56,784 nucleotides of DNA from BNWE01 sp964369545 (GCA_964369545.1 CAYJFA010000008.1:1-56784), one strand, 5' to 3'. Counted from the first letter of the stretch, positions 39,783 through 49,037 are shown. Numbers and translations are program-made. Notes: generated by a model from the letters alone, not told the origin.

Positions 39783-40193
39783 TTAATTATTTAAAGTTTT
39801 TGTCAAACTGATTGTAGCAAAAAACATTTTTTCCTGCTCCGTACATTCTAACGAAAACGGATTCTGCAACAGATCCTTGAGTACAAGAATCTTTGGCTGC
39901 ATTCCATTCATTATGTCAGATTTGATGATCGAGCTGAGAGTGTTGAGTCGCAGAACCTTGAGCACGCATTTTTTAGTAAGCTTCTTTTTTCGTAATCTTC
40001 GTAATTCATATTGGTACTCCAAACGCATCAAATGATTAACGAATTTTAAAAAATGCTTTTTAAACAGAATGTTATAGGAGTTGAGGCACTGCGCTAGAGA
40101 CTTTACGATTCGCCGGCTGACGAACCACTTTCTTAATTTTCTATCAAAACTATTGATTTTCTTTCCATATTTTGGGTAATCGGAGAATCGGAG
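39783..40193 (-). other. In-frame open extension after the glycosidase stop, possible gene remnant
   Basis: After the TAA at 40196-40194 the same frame stays open for 136 codons to 39783, reading LRFSDYPKYGKK and ending with an ATG-started part of 82 codons (MMRLEYQYELRRLRKKK...). It is Lys/Arg-rich and matches no family I know. It carries copy 2 of the dispersed repeat. Either a decayed separate gene or chance. Confidence 0.3.
40160..40190. repeat. Dispersed repeat, copy 2
   Basis: Ends in TTTTGGGTAATCGGAGAATCG, with one mismatch to copy 1 at 37031-37059 in that part. Same orientation, about 3.1 kb apart. Confidence 0.5.
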
Positions 40194-41138
40194 TTATCCA
40201 GCAGATATTTTTTTTGAAGCGTTTGGTTTTTTTTTGAAAATTATTGCATCAGAAACAGGTCTCTCTATCTTCTTTTCGGAATTTTCGTCTTTATCTCTAA
40301 AAACGTTATTGATAACATTGCCATCTATCCATAAAGTTGAAGAGCTACCTCCATCTAAATTAACTGCGTATTGACAATTCAGGTCTTGCATTAATTTTGC
40401 AAGTTCTAAAATTGTTAATCCTTTGACTCCTGTCTGAGAAGAAAATTTTTCTCGTATAATCTGCTTTAGTTCCTTTAATGTAATATTATATATGTCTTGT
40501 TTGTTGTGCTTTAAGGCAGGTGCTTTTTCTTGTGTTTGTATAAATGAGCATAATTCTCCCAAAGTAATTGCCATTATATCTTTTGCGTAATGATACTCCG
40601 ATAAAACGATGATAACTTTTCCGTCTGCAGTAATACCTAAGGCTGTGCGAGACTGGGGAAGTGTATAAAATTCACCTTTCTTGTTCTTGATCTCTTCTGG
40701 AATTTTTCCCTGCTTAACAAGCAGAGGTATACCAGGTACTAAAGAAATATCATTGTCTTTGGAATTTTCAGGACCCGATTGATTAATTGAAAGGATTCCA
40801 TTTTTTATAACTACTAATGGTTGCACGCCTTTTTGTAAATTATAAACTCTTCCTTGAATCACTAATGTTCCACTTGGTGCGCCATCCTTGTCTCCAACTC
40901 CTATATCGAAAAAACCTCCATTTATCGCAATGTTTGCGGAGTTTTTTCTGGCCATAGATGAGGCTGTTTCATGGCCTACCTTACGGTCATTTGATTTAAT
41001 AATTTCAACATACTATTCACCATTGTCTACATATAAAATATGAATCATATGAGAATTTATTATTTTCTTTTCGTATTTGTAATCAAGTGCTTGTGTTGTC
41101 AGCATTAATAAAAATGTAATTGCTGCTATAAATTTCAT
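40194..41138 (-). pseudogene. Phosphodiester glycosidase (NAGPA-like) with premature TAG
   Basis: The domain is recognised by AINGGFFD, TALGITADGKVIIVL and YAVNLDGGSSSTLW, the hallmarks of the phosphodiester glycosidase family (N-acetylglucosamine-1-phosphodiester alpha-N-acetylglucosaminidase type). The open frame from 40955 starts inside the conserved domain, so it is not complete. Upstream in the same frame is an ATG at 41138 with a signal peptide (MKFIAAITFLLMLTTQA), followed by a TAG at 41015-41013 (codon 42) between NGE and YVEII. One nonsense mutation thus separates signal peptide and domain. This looks like recent inactivation; suppression of the amber codon is possible but unsupported. 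Confidence 0.8.
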
Positions 41139-41655
41139 TTTTTATTATCTAAAATATTTCGTAAACTAGTTTAAAGCTTATTTTTATAAATAAACTATTG
41201 TACATCCAAAAAACAAACTACGAAAGTTCATACCAATCTTTGGTCCCAAAAATCATCAAAAGGCAAACTTTTTAAAAAACGCCCTTAAAACAGATCGTTA
41301 CAGAAATTGATGCACAAAGAATAAGTTCGGAACTTTACTCTTTTGCTCAGCAAATTTTTATCAAAATTGTGTTGTCATGTTCGAGGGGATTGCTTTTTGA
41401 TACGCTACATCAGAAGGGTTTGCAGCCAAATTACTGTCAAATTGTCTTCTTAATTTATTGTTAATTTTTCTTAATTATAAACTTATAGAACAATAAAACG
41501 CATAGACTATAGCATTGGTAATGCGGTCATTGCCTTAGAATAAATATAAGATTTCTATTTTTTATGCTATGATCAACATAATTTTTGAGAGATGTGCATA
41601 TTTTTGTATTTACAGGTCTCTAGTATATAAAAACTAAGATAGTTTGTGCTTTCTG
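41139..41655. other. Intergenic region with hairpin, upstream of SH3-priA
   Basis: About 517 AT-rich bases between divergent genes. No reading frame is convincing. It contains the hairpin at 41517 and a TATGAT near 41566 that could be a -10 box for the SH3-priA pair. Confidence 0.4.
41517..41534. other. Perfect 7-bp hairpin GGTAATG-CGGT-CATTGCC
   Basis: Seven pairs with a 4-nt loop and no T-run behind it on either strand, so it is not a standard terminator. A protein-binding site or a decayed structural element are alternatives. Confidence 0.35.
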
Positions 41656-42114
41656 ATGTACTTAATATTGAAAAAAAATCTGTTTATAATTTTTGCGATA
41701 TTAGTCTGTTTTTATAATCTTAACGCTTCTACGTTTATCAGCTTAAAGTCTTCTGAAATAAATTTAAGAGTTGGTCCTGGTAAAGAGTATCCGATTTCTT
41801 GGACTCTAATGAGAGCGAATTTACCAATGATGCTTGTTGCTGAATTCGAGCAATGGAGAAAGATAAAATTTATTGATAACACAGAGGGCTGGGTTCATAA
41901 AAATATGATTTCCACAAAGGGGATGGTGATTGTTATAGCAGATTTTGCAATAATGTACAGGCACTCGTCTCGAACTAATCCCATCGCAAAAGTGGAAAAA
42001 AATGTTGTTTTGCGGGTTCTAAAAAAAGAAGGCGAGTGGCTAAAAGTCGAAATCAATAATTTCAAAGGATGGATAGAACGGAAATATGTTTGGGGAGTGA
42101 ATGAAGCAGATTGA
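41656..42114 (+). CDS. Exported bacterial SH3-domain protein
   Basis: 152 residues from the ATG at 41656; a TTG 12 bases upstream is possible. The signal peptide covers about residues 5-25 (LILKKNLFIIFAILVCFYNLNA). Two SH3b repeats follow: INLRVGPGKEYPISW with GWVHKNMIS, then FAIMYRHSS with GEWLKVEINNFKGWIERKYVWG. Such alphaproteobacterial proteins are periplasmic and probably bind cell-wall material. It overlaps priA by 14 bases, so the two are cotranscribed. Confidence 0.88.
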   Translation: MYLILKKNLFIIFAILVCFYNLNASTFISLKSSEINLRVGPGKEYPISWTLMRANLPMMLVAEFEQWRKIKFIDNTEGWVHKNMISTKGMVIVIADFAIMYRHSSRTNPIAKVEKNVVLRVLKKEGEWLKVEINNFKGWIERKYVWGVNEAD

Positions 42115-44077
42115 TTCTCAAGGCGAAAATGGTGTTTGTGTTTCTGTTTTACCTGTTGGGCCGTTTGATTCCACATTTTCATATAAAAGTAGCATCGAAT
42201 TACAAATTGGTGATGTTGTAGAAATTCCCTTCAGAAATAGAAAAATTGTAGGTATTGTTGTTGAAGAGAAATCTCACACAGATAAAGAGCTTAAATCAAT
42301 ATCAAAAGTTTTTGATTTCAATCTTGGGCGGATTTATTACGGTTTTTTGAAGTGGGTTGCTGCGTACACGCTCATTCCTGCAGGCAGTGTATTAAAAATG
42401 ATATTAGCTGAGAAATCAGTTTTTTCGTCAAAACAAATTCAATATCAAGCTGCAGAAATAACTAATAGAATGCCGCAAAGCGCTATTACTTTAAATGATA
42501 CACAATCTGTCGCTTATGACGCAATCAAAAAAAACAACTCATTATTAAAGCCGTTTTTGTTGCAGGGGGTTACAGGATCGGGAAAAACAGAGATTTATTT
42601 GTCCGTCATAAAAGATATTTTGCAAAATAATCGGCAGATATTAATTTTGCTTCCCGAAATCGCGTTAACTGAACAATTATTTCAAAGGATAAAAAAATAT
42701 TTCGGATTCGATCCATTGGCTTGGAATTCAAATATATCTCCTAAAAAAAGAAGAGAAGTATGGCAGCGAGCGATACAGGGAGAAAAATGCATCGTAATTG
42801 GCACAAGATCCGCATTGTTTCTGCCGCTTAAAAATCTTGGATTAATTGTTGTGGATGAAGAACATGATCCCTCTTATAAACAGGAAGAAAGCGGGTTTTA
42901 TAATGCGCGAGATATGGCTGTTGTATTAGGACATTTAAGTCAAATTCCAGTTATATTATCATCTGCTACTCCCTCCTTAGAGAGTTATGTTAATGCACGG
43001 AATGGAAAATATGGATATTTTGTTATAGAAAATAGATTTGGAATATCGCGGATGCCATCTATCGAGTTGATTGATATGAGGCAGAATGAGGTAAATGACG
43101 GATTTATTTCACATATAATGCTAAGTTCTATAAAAGACACAATTACGAAGAATGAACAATGTCTAATTTATTTAAATCGTCGGGGATATTCTCCGGTTAC
43201 TCTTTGTAACTCGTGTGGAGAAAAGCTTGCGTGTCCGAATTGTACTAGTTGGTTAGTTTATCATAAAAATATTAACAAAATCGTGTGCCACTATTGCGGG
43301 CATAAAATTGACACGCCAGCTGAATGCTGGCATTGCGGAAAAAAACACTCGTTTATTCAATTTGGTCCCGGCGTCGAAAGAGTTTTTGAAGAATTATCGA
43401 TTAAAATTCCAGAAGCAAAAATAGTAATTGCATCTTCAGACACCATGTCATCTGGTAAAAAAATTTCCGATTTGTTGGCAAAAATTCACAATAATGATGT
43501 CGATATTATAATTGGTACGCAGATTTTATCTAAAGGGCATCATTTTTCAAATATTACGTTAGTCGGAGTTGTCGATGGAGACCTTGGTTTGAATGGGGCT
43601 GATTTACGAGCGGCAGAAAGAACTTATCAGCTGATAAATCAAGTGTCTGGACGTGCAGGACGAGCGGAAAAATCAGGGAAAATCTTGATTCAGACTTTTA
43701 ACACAGAGCATTCCTTATATATATCTTTAAAAGAAAATACTGTTGAGAAGTTTATAGATTTAGAAATTTCATCAAGAAAAAAGAGCGAGCTACCTCCATT
43801 TAGCAGATTTGCGTCTATAATTATTTCTGGAACTAATCGAGAGCTAACAGAAGAAACGGCAAAAAGGTTAGCATCTGCATGTCCAAAAGAATTAACGATG
43901 TTTGGTCCTGCACCGGCTCCATTTTTTTTATTGAGAGGGCGGGTAAGGTGGAGAATTTTGCTGAAATCCGCTAAAAATTTTTTGATTAATAGGTCAATTA
44001 GGAAATGGATTTCATCACAAAATATTCCTAAAAATGTAAAGATACAGATAGATATTGATCCCATAAGTTTTTTGTAG
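42101..44077 (+). CDS. priA: Primosomal protein N' (replication restart helicase PriA)
   Basis: 658 residues. PriA recognises stalled fork structures and reloads the replicative helicase. The helicase core has Walker A GVTGSGKTEIYL near 155, the DEEH box VVDEEHDPSYKQEE, SSATPSLES, and the later motif VSGRAGRAEK. In between lies the zinc-binding insert with paired cysteines (CNSCGEKLACPNC, CHYCGH, CWHCGKKH). The short N-terminal domain has PFRNRKIVGIVV. Slightly shorter than the E. coli protein but complete. Ribosome site GGGGAG precedes the ATG inside the SH3 gene. Confidence 0.97.
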   Translation: MKQIDSQGENGVCVSVLPVGPFDSTFSYKSSIELQIGDVVEIPFRNRKIVGIVVEEKSHTDKELKSISKVFDFNLGRIYYGFLKWVAAYTLIPAGSVLKMILAEKSVFSSKQIQYQAAEITNRMPQSAITLNDTQSVAYDAIKKNNSLLKPFLLQGVTGSGKTEIYLSVIKDILQNNRQILILLPEIALTEQLFQRIKKYFGFDPLAWNSNISPKKRREVWQRAIQGEKCIVIGTRSALFLPLKNLGLIVVDEEHDPSYKQEESGFYNARDMAVVLGHLSQIPVILSSATPSLESYVNARNGKYGYFVIENRFGISRMPSIELIDMRQNEVNDGFISHIMLSSIKDTITKNEQCLIYLNRRGYSPVTLCNSCGEKLACPNCTSWLVYHKNINKIVCHYCGHKIDTPAECWHCGKKHSFIQFGPGVERVFEELSIKIPEAKIVIASSDTMSSGKKISDLLAKIHNNDVDIIIGTQILSKGHHFSNITLVGVVDGDLGLNGADLRAAERTYQLINQVSGRAGRAEKSGKILIQTFNTEHSLYISLKENTVEKFIDLEISSRKKSELPPFSRFASIIISGTNRELTEETAKRLASACPKELTMFGPAPAPFFLLRGRVRWRILLKSAKNFLINRSIRKWISSQNIPKNVKIQIDIDPISFL

Positions 44078-44212
44078 AAATTTTCTATTAACAAAGCAAT
44101 TTTATATATAAAATTTTGATTTAAACGCGATTTTTTGCATAATTTCTTAATTATTCAATGTTTCTTTAACTTGTTATAAATAATTTTGTTTTAATCTGTA
44201 TGGAGAATTGTG

Positions 44213-44260
44213 ATGAGATTGGTGCAGATGGCCGTCTTATGTGATCTCTGCTTCGTGTAG
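44213..44260 (+). CDS. Possible 15-residue leader peptide before tssBC
   Basis: ATG to TAG reading MRLVQMAVLCDLCFV, with TGGAG placed 6-7 bases ahead and the tssBC ATG 16 bases behind its stop. It could couple translation to tssBC or be chance; no family evidence is possible at this size. Confidence 0.25.
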   Translation: MRLVQMAVLCDLCFV

Positions 44261-44275
44261 TTTAAAGGTAATATT

Positions 44276-46369
44276 ATGGTTGAAAGTACACAGCATGTAT
44301 TAGATAGAGTTCGTTCTCCAAGAGTACAGATTACTTATGATGTAGAAATTGGAAACGCAATTATAATGAAAGAATTGCCTTTTGTTATAGGTATAATGGC
44401 TGATTTATCAGGCATGCCGGTGGATCCGCTTCCTCCAATAAAATTGAGAAAATTTGTTGAATTAGATAGAGACAATCTTCCTGACTATATGGTTTCCATT
44501 AATCCACGACTTGCAATACAGGTTAAGGACACATTGGGAGATGGGGAAGAAGATCTAAATGCAGAGCTATTTTTTAAACATATGGATGATTTCGGACCTA
44601 TAAATATCGCTAAGCAGGTTCCTAAATTAAATAAAATATACAGTTCGCGCGTAAAATTATACGATTTAATTGCCAAACTCGAAGGAAATGATCCGCTTCA
44701 GGAACAAGTTCAGGAAATAGTTGAAAACGCAGATTTAAGGGCGTTGCTGAAGCAGCAAATAGATGCAGTGTTAAAGGCGAACAAGCAAACCGTTACATCT
44801 GATTTCGTTACGACTATTGCCGCAGCTGACGCTTCAGCATCTTCTGCGACTCCAGAAGCTCCTACCGCAGCGTCTTCAACAACAGATAGCAAGGCAAAAC
44901 CCGATCAAGATGCATCGGCGTCTTCAAAGGCAAGTCGGGAAATCTTAAAAGAGATATTTGTTGATGGAAAATTAGCTCGCGAACCGTCAGCTGAGGTATA
45001 TGCATGTAATATGTTGGTTGAATTGCTAGCTAAAATCGAGTCTTCCAAAGTGACCATTATGAAAAACCCTTTGGTGTTTGTTGAAAAAGTAATTTCAGAT
45101 ATTGATGTACAGCTTAGTGCACAGATCAATGAAATATTGCATAATCCGGCTTTTCAGGAGTTAGAAGGTACTTGGAGAGGATTGCATTACTTGGTGATGA
45201 ATACTGAAACGAGTACTCAGTTAAAATTGCGTATAATGAACGTTTCCAAAAAAGATCTTCTTTCTGATTTAGAAAATGCTGTTGAATTTGACCAAAGCGC
45301 ATTATTCAAAAAAGTATACGAGGAAGAATATGGAACTTTTGGCGGTCATCCATATTCCTGCTTGATTGGTGGATACGAATTTACAAGACATCCTCAGGAT
45401 ATATTGTTATTGGAAAAAATATCTAACGTAGCTGCAGCTGCGCATGCTCCATTTATTGCGGCTGCGCATCCGAGGATGTTCGATATGAATAGCTTTTCTC
45501 ATCTTGCTGAACCTAGAGATTTAGCAAAAATTTTCGAAAGTACAGAGATGATAAAGTGGCGCTCGTTTAGAGATACCGAAGATTCAAGGTATGCAGCGTT
45601 GGTTTTACCGAGAGTATTAATGCGTCTTCCATACGGCCCTGATACGTTACCAGTTGATGGATTAAACTATGTTGAAACTATTGATGGAACCGATAATTCT
45701 CGGTTTTGCTGGGGAAATGCGTCTTTCGTATATGCACAGCGCATAGGATATGCTGTTTCATTGTTCAAATGGCCTGCTGCAATTAGAGGCGTTGAAGGAG
45801 GTGGATTGGTAGAAGAATTGCCGGCTTACACTTTCAAAACGACAGACGGTGATATCGCTTTAAAATGTCCTACCGAAATAGCTATTACGGATAGGCGCGA
45901 GAAAGAACTGAGCGATATGGGATTTTTAGCGATTTGCCATAGTAAAGGTACAGATTATGCCGCGTTTTTTGGCGGTCAGACGACGCAAAAGCAGAAAGTG
46001 TATAACACAGATTTAGCGAATTCCAATGCGGCATTGAGTGCTAGACTGCCTTATTTGCTTGCAGCATCAAGGTTCGCTCATTATATCAAGGCGATTATGA
46101 GAGATAAGGTAGGCTCTTTTCTTACGAAAGAGAATGTTTCTTCATATCTTAATAATTGGATAGCAAGTTATGTGTTGTTAAACGATTCGGCAAGCCAAGA
46201 ACTTAAATCGCGATATCCGCTTAGGGAAGCACGTATTGACGTATTTGATGTTCCAGGAAAACCGGGATCATATAAAGCAACTATATTTTTAAGACCGCAT
46301 TTTCAACTTGAGGAATTAACCGCGTCAATTAGATTGGTTGCGGCTCTGCCTCCACCAGCAGCAGGATAG
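44276..46369 (+). CDS. Type VI secretion sheath protein, TssB-TssC fusion
   Basis: 697 residues joining both contractile-sheath subunits. Residues 1 to about 165 are TssB-like (RVQITYDVEIGNA, ELPFVIGIMADLSG, LRKFVELDRDN). A linker rich in Ala, Ser and Thr follows at about 185-225. The rest is TssC-like (ELEGTWRGLHYLV, EEYGTFGGHPYSCLIGGYEF, RLPYGPDTLPVDG, FCWGNASFVYAQRIG, and LRPHFQLEELTASIRLV at the end). In nearly all systems these are two adjacent genes of about 165 and 490 codons, so one continuous frame of their sum is unusual. The encoded sheath would drive the Hcp tube out of the cell. No other structural T6SS gene except the Hcp-like one follows, so the remaining apparatus must lie elsewhere. 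Confidence 0.93.
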   Translation: MVESTQHVLDRVRSPRVQITYDVEIGNAIIMKELPFVIGIMADLSGMPVDPLPPIKLRKFVELDRDNLPDYMVSINPRLAIQVKDTLGDGEEDLNAELFFKHMDDFGPINIAKQVPKLNKIYSSRVKLYDLIAKLEGNDPLQEQVQEIVENADLRALLKQQIDAVLKANKQTVTSDFVTTIAAADASASSATPEAPTAASSTTDSKAKPDQDASASSKASREILKEIFVDGKLAREPSAEVYACNMLVELLAKIESSKVTIMKNPLVFVEKVISDIDVQLSAQINEILHNPAFQELEGTWRGLHYLVMNTETSTQLKLRIMNVSKKDLLSDLENAVEFDQSALFKKVYEEEYGTFGGHPYSCLIGGYEFTRHPQDILLLEKISNVAAAAHAPFIAAAHPRMFDMNSFSHLAEPRDLAKIFESTEMIKWRSFRDTEDSRYAALVLPRVLMRLPYGPDTLPVDGLNYVETIDGTDNSRFCWGNASFVYAQRIGYAVSLFKWPAAIRGVEGGGLVEELPAYTFKTTDGDIALKCPTEIAITDRREKELSDMGFLAICHSKGTDYAAFFGGQTTQKQKVYNTDLANSNAALSARLPYLLAASRFAHYIKAIMRDKVGSFLTKENVSSYLNNWIASYVLLNDSASQELKSRYPLREARIDVFDVPGKPGSYKATIFLRPHFQLEELTASIRLVAALPPPAAG

Positions 46370-46427
46370 TTGTTCGGATAGTATCAAGTTGTATTTTTTA
46401 TAGAAGTAGTTTTTGTAGAGGTGTTAT

Positions 46428-47015
46428 ATGGGTGCAAGTTATAACAGAGGAAATTTTCAAATGAGTAGTCATTTAGCAACATGTTTACAAGAAATGATTG
46501 ATGAAGCCCAAGAACAACTTGAAAAAAATTCCGCAAAGACTCCTCAATGGTTAATAGATTGTGGTGATTTTTTTGATGGTGAGGTTGATGGGTGTGAAGA
46601 TACCGCGACCCCATGTTTAAAGTTTAAAACTGGAAGCTGTAGGGTTGTTACGCATGACAGTTCTGGAGAACTTCATGGCGATCATATTGAGATGCAAAAT
46701 TGTATAGTTTGTATGAGATATGGCTCATGGGGGCCTCTGCTCCAAGAGAATATGAATCTCGGCAAGAAGTCAGAGCAAATGATTGTGAAGCGCATTACAA
46801 GCATAGATAATGCTACTGTAATTATACAGACTTTGACATATTCCAATTGTAGGATAACGGCATATGAACAAAAAGAATCTTTGATTGCTTTTGCGTTTAG
46901 TTACACTGCGTATGAAGATGTCGCGAATGTTTATGAGCAAGGCACAAATAAATTACTTGGTAAATCTGGAACAGCTTTTGATGCGCAAACGCTTAAATCT
47001 AAATCAATTAGCTAA
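46428..47015 (+). CDS. Hcp-like T6SS tube protein (divergent), putative
   Basis: 195 residues, 58 bases after the sheath gene. It lacks a signal peptide. The C-terminal half has the strand pattern and ending of Hcp proteins: IVKRITSI, ESLIAFAFSYTAYEDVANVYEQ and GKSGTAFDAQTL. The N-terminal 40 residues are helical, and there are seven cysteines, which is unusual for Hcp. Assignment rests on the weak pattern plus position behind TssBC. A T6SS accessory or effector with an Hcp-like fold is the main alternative. Confidence 0.55.
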   Translation: MGASYNRGNFQMSSHLATCLQEMIDEAQEQLEKNSAKTPQWLIDCGDFFDGEVDGCEDTATPCLKFKTGSCRVVTHDSSGELHGDHIEMQNCIVCMRYGSWGPLLQENMNLGKKSEQMIVKRITSIDNATVIIQTLTYSNCRITAYEQKESLIAFAFSYTAYEDVANVYEQGTNKLLGKSGTAFDAQTLKSKSIS

Positions 47016-47098
47016 GAAATTTATATTTTCTTTAATATAAAAAAGAAACTGCTATAAAATAAATAATAGCTTTACGATTATTTTTGATAAATATTGAT

Positions 47099-48307
47099 AT
47101 GAAAAAGTTCTTAAGCCTATTATTTCTAATCAGCTGTTCAGAAAATAAAACAACTTACCTTGATTACGCAGCGTCATCTCATATTAATGAAGCGGCGCTT
47201 GGTGAATTTTTACGTGTAAGCAAGCTAGATGGTAATTCGTCTGGCATAAATCTTCATTCTAAGGCGTTATTGGATATTGAAAAAAAATCATCCACAATAA
47301 TAGCAAACAAAATTGGCACGACGGCAGAACAAATTGTTTTTACTAATAATGTAACGATGGCTAATAATATCGCAATTTTAGGGGTGGCTAAGAAGCATCC
47401 TAAAGGCCATCTTATTACAACAAAAATAGAACATAAAAGTGTATTAAATGTTTTTAAGCATCTTGAAAAAAATGGGTATAGTGTTACCTATCTCAATGTA
47501 GACCGTTGTGGAAACGTTGATTTAAAACAGCTGGAAAATTCTATCAAGTCGGATACCGTTTTGATATCAATACAAATGATGAATAGCGAAATCGGTATTT
47601 TACAAAATATTCACAAAATTGGAGAGATCGCAAAGAAACATAAGGTTTTATTTCATTCAGATATATCTCAGGCATTTTGTAAATATGGTATTAATGTTCA
47701 AAAGGTTAATATTGATATGATGACATTTTCTGGATATAAAATCGGTTCGCCAAAAGGGATAGCAGCTCTTTGGGTCAGAGATAAATCAAAAATATTGCCT
47801 ATATTTTTTGGATCCGGAGATGAATTATTTCCAGGCACAAAACCGACGGCATTGATCGCTTCATTTGCTGCTGCGGTAAAGAATTTTACATTTGATAAAT
47901 CAAAAATTGAGTCTAATTTTAGGTTGCTGACATATGAATTGCAAAAAATTGATAATGTTTTTATAAATTCTTCTGCCCCGACTCATATAGTTTCTGTTTC
48001 AATCGCAGGTGTATTGCTGGCGGATATTCTTGATCGTATAAACGATTATTCATTTTCCGCTGGATGCTCATGTCTTGGATATGGGCAATCAAATGTAATC
48101 CAGGCAATTGATCCTGACGATAAATTACCGACATGTACATTGCGGATCAGCTTTTCTGATGCAGTAAGTTCGAAAGAATTAATATCTTTTGCGCGCAAGT
48201 TAAAAGTAGTTGTTGGGCAATTACGTAAAGAAAAAAGCGTAAGCAAAGGTTGTGAGAAACAAGTTGGTCACGAATCAGGATATTTCAATAATCTAAAATA
48301 TAAATAA
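47099..48307 (+). CDS. Cysteine desulfurase-like class V aminotransferase with lipoprotein-type signal
   Basis: 402 residues. Class V PLP fold close to NifS/IscS: TYLDYAASS at the start, IEHKSVLN with the conserved His, HSDISQAF, the PLP lysine in SGYKIGSPKG, and a candidate catalytic Cys in SAGCSCLGYG. IscS catalyses removal of sulfur from cysteine for Fe-S clusters and tRNA thiolation. Two oddities: the N-terminus MKKFLSLLFLISC ends in a lipobox (LISC), which would place it at a membrane outside the cytoplasm, and the usual RxGT motif reads FPGT, without the Arg. The ATG at 47099 starts the signal exactly; a TTG 15 bases upstream is also open. No iscU, iscA or iscR is adjacent, so standard Fe-S function is doubtful. 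Confidence 0.85.
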   Translation: MKKFLSLLFLISCSENKTTYLDYAASSHINEAALGEFLRVSKLDGNSSGINLHSKALLDIEKKSSTIIANKIGTTAEQIVFTNNVTMANNIAILGVAKKHPKGHLITTKIEHKSVLNVFKHLEKNGYSVTYLNVDRCGNVDLKQLENSIKSDTVLISIQMMNSEIGILQNIHKIGEIAKKHKVLFHSDISQAFCKYGINVQKVNIDMMTFSGYKIGSPKGIAALWVRDKSKILPIFFGSGDELFPGTKPTALIASFAAAVKNFTFDKSKIESNFRLLTYELQKIDNVFINSSAPTHIVSVSIAGVLLADILDRINDYSFSAGCSCLGYGQSNVIQAIDPDDKLPTCTLRISFSDAVSSKELISFARKLKVVVGQLRKEKSVSKGCEKQVGHESGYFNNLKYK

Positions 48308-48310
48308 TCA

Positions 48311-48877
48311 TCAACTATTCGAATGGTTATTGCTTTCTTCGTCTTTAGAAAGCATTTTTATATATTTTTCTACCTCGTGCCTGTAGTTGCTAGCCGCCTC
48401 TTTTATCTCTGCAAGTTGTGATTTTGTAATATATTTTGCTGAAACGACTGCCATAATTATATTATAATAATCAATTGTTTCTTTTATTATAAGCATTGTA
48501 CGTCCGCAACGTCCGGAAAAGTATTTTTCTCCCAAAGATAAAGTCGGATCCTCTTCTTCTGATTTATCTGCGAATTTAAGGTTGGCTTTAGGGCATTTTT
48601 CTGTAAACAAATTGATATTATCAGGTAATTTAGGACGCTTCTCTTTATTGTTTTGTACAAATATAAAAACGGCGGTATCTGTTAAGTTAAACGTAGTACC
48701 AGCAGGCCACATTACGCCGATAAGCCCGTTTTCTCCTTTAAACGTTCGATATCCCCAGCCATCCGGGCACTTTATTACAAACTTATTCCTTTCATCGACC
48801 TCAGGAGTTTCTATTGGAACTGCCGATATTTCAACGTTAAAAAGAAATATAAAGAGTAAAAACAAAAAAAATCGCAA
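48311..48877 (-). CDS. Exported protein of unknown function
   Basis: 188 residues with a strongly hydrophobic signal peptide (RFFLFLLFIFLFNVEISA). The start is probably the TTG at 48877, preceded by GAGGATAAAAG. The mature part has KCPDGWGYRTF, GVMWPAGTTFN and FIFVQNN, ending in a charged helix. No family is recognised. It is convergent with the desulfurase-like gene, leaving only 3 bases between the two stops. Confidence 0.8.
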   Translation of the reverse strand: MRFFLFLLFIFLFNVEISAVPIETPEVDERNKFVIKCPDGWGYRTFKGENGLIGVMWPAGTTFNLTDTAVFIFVQNNKEKRPKLPDNINLFTEKCPKANLKFADKSEEEDPTLSLGEKYFSGRCGRTMLIIKETIDYYNIIMAVVSAKYITKSQLAEIKEAASNYRHEVEKYIKMLSKDEESNNHSNS

Positions 48878-49002
48878 CTTTTATCCTCGTATATTAATAA
48901 ATTCTATCGTTTAAAAGCAAAGAAAATATTACTAAAAACAAAAAAAGTAAAAATATTTTTCTAAGCAAAAAAATATTAACCATTTATAAACCGATTTTTG
49001 CC

Positions 49003-49008
49003 TATAAT
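49003..49008 (+). promoter_or_regulatory. -10 box TATAAT upstream of the patatin gene
   Basis: A perfect TATAAT 29 bases before the ATG. The -35 region at the right distance (CCATTT) is poor. The gene's ribosome site is AAAGGAAAAA. Confidence 0.45.
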
Positions 49009-49037
49009 AATCTTTTCATTTAAAAAAAGGAAAAATC

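Noticed and set aside
40194..40955. ATG at 40955 as the true start of the glycosidase
   Set aside because: It lies inside the conserved region, without signal peptide or ribosome site, while a signal peptide is present in frame upstream of the TAG.
40194..41138. Alternative genetic code (TAG as sense) to explain the in-frame TAG
   Set aside because: Other genes appear to use ordinary stops (the tssBC gene ends in TAG at its expected end), so a single nonsense mutation is simpler.
42101..44077. Minus-strand frames inside priA, tssBC and other housekeeping genes
   Set aside because: They are fully covered by strongly conserved genes on the other strand.
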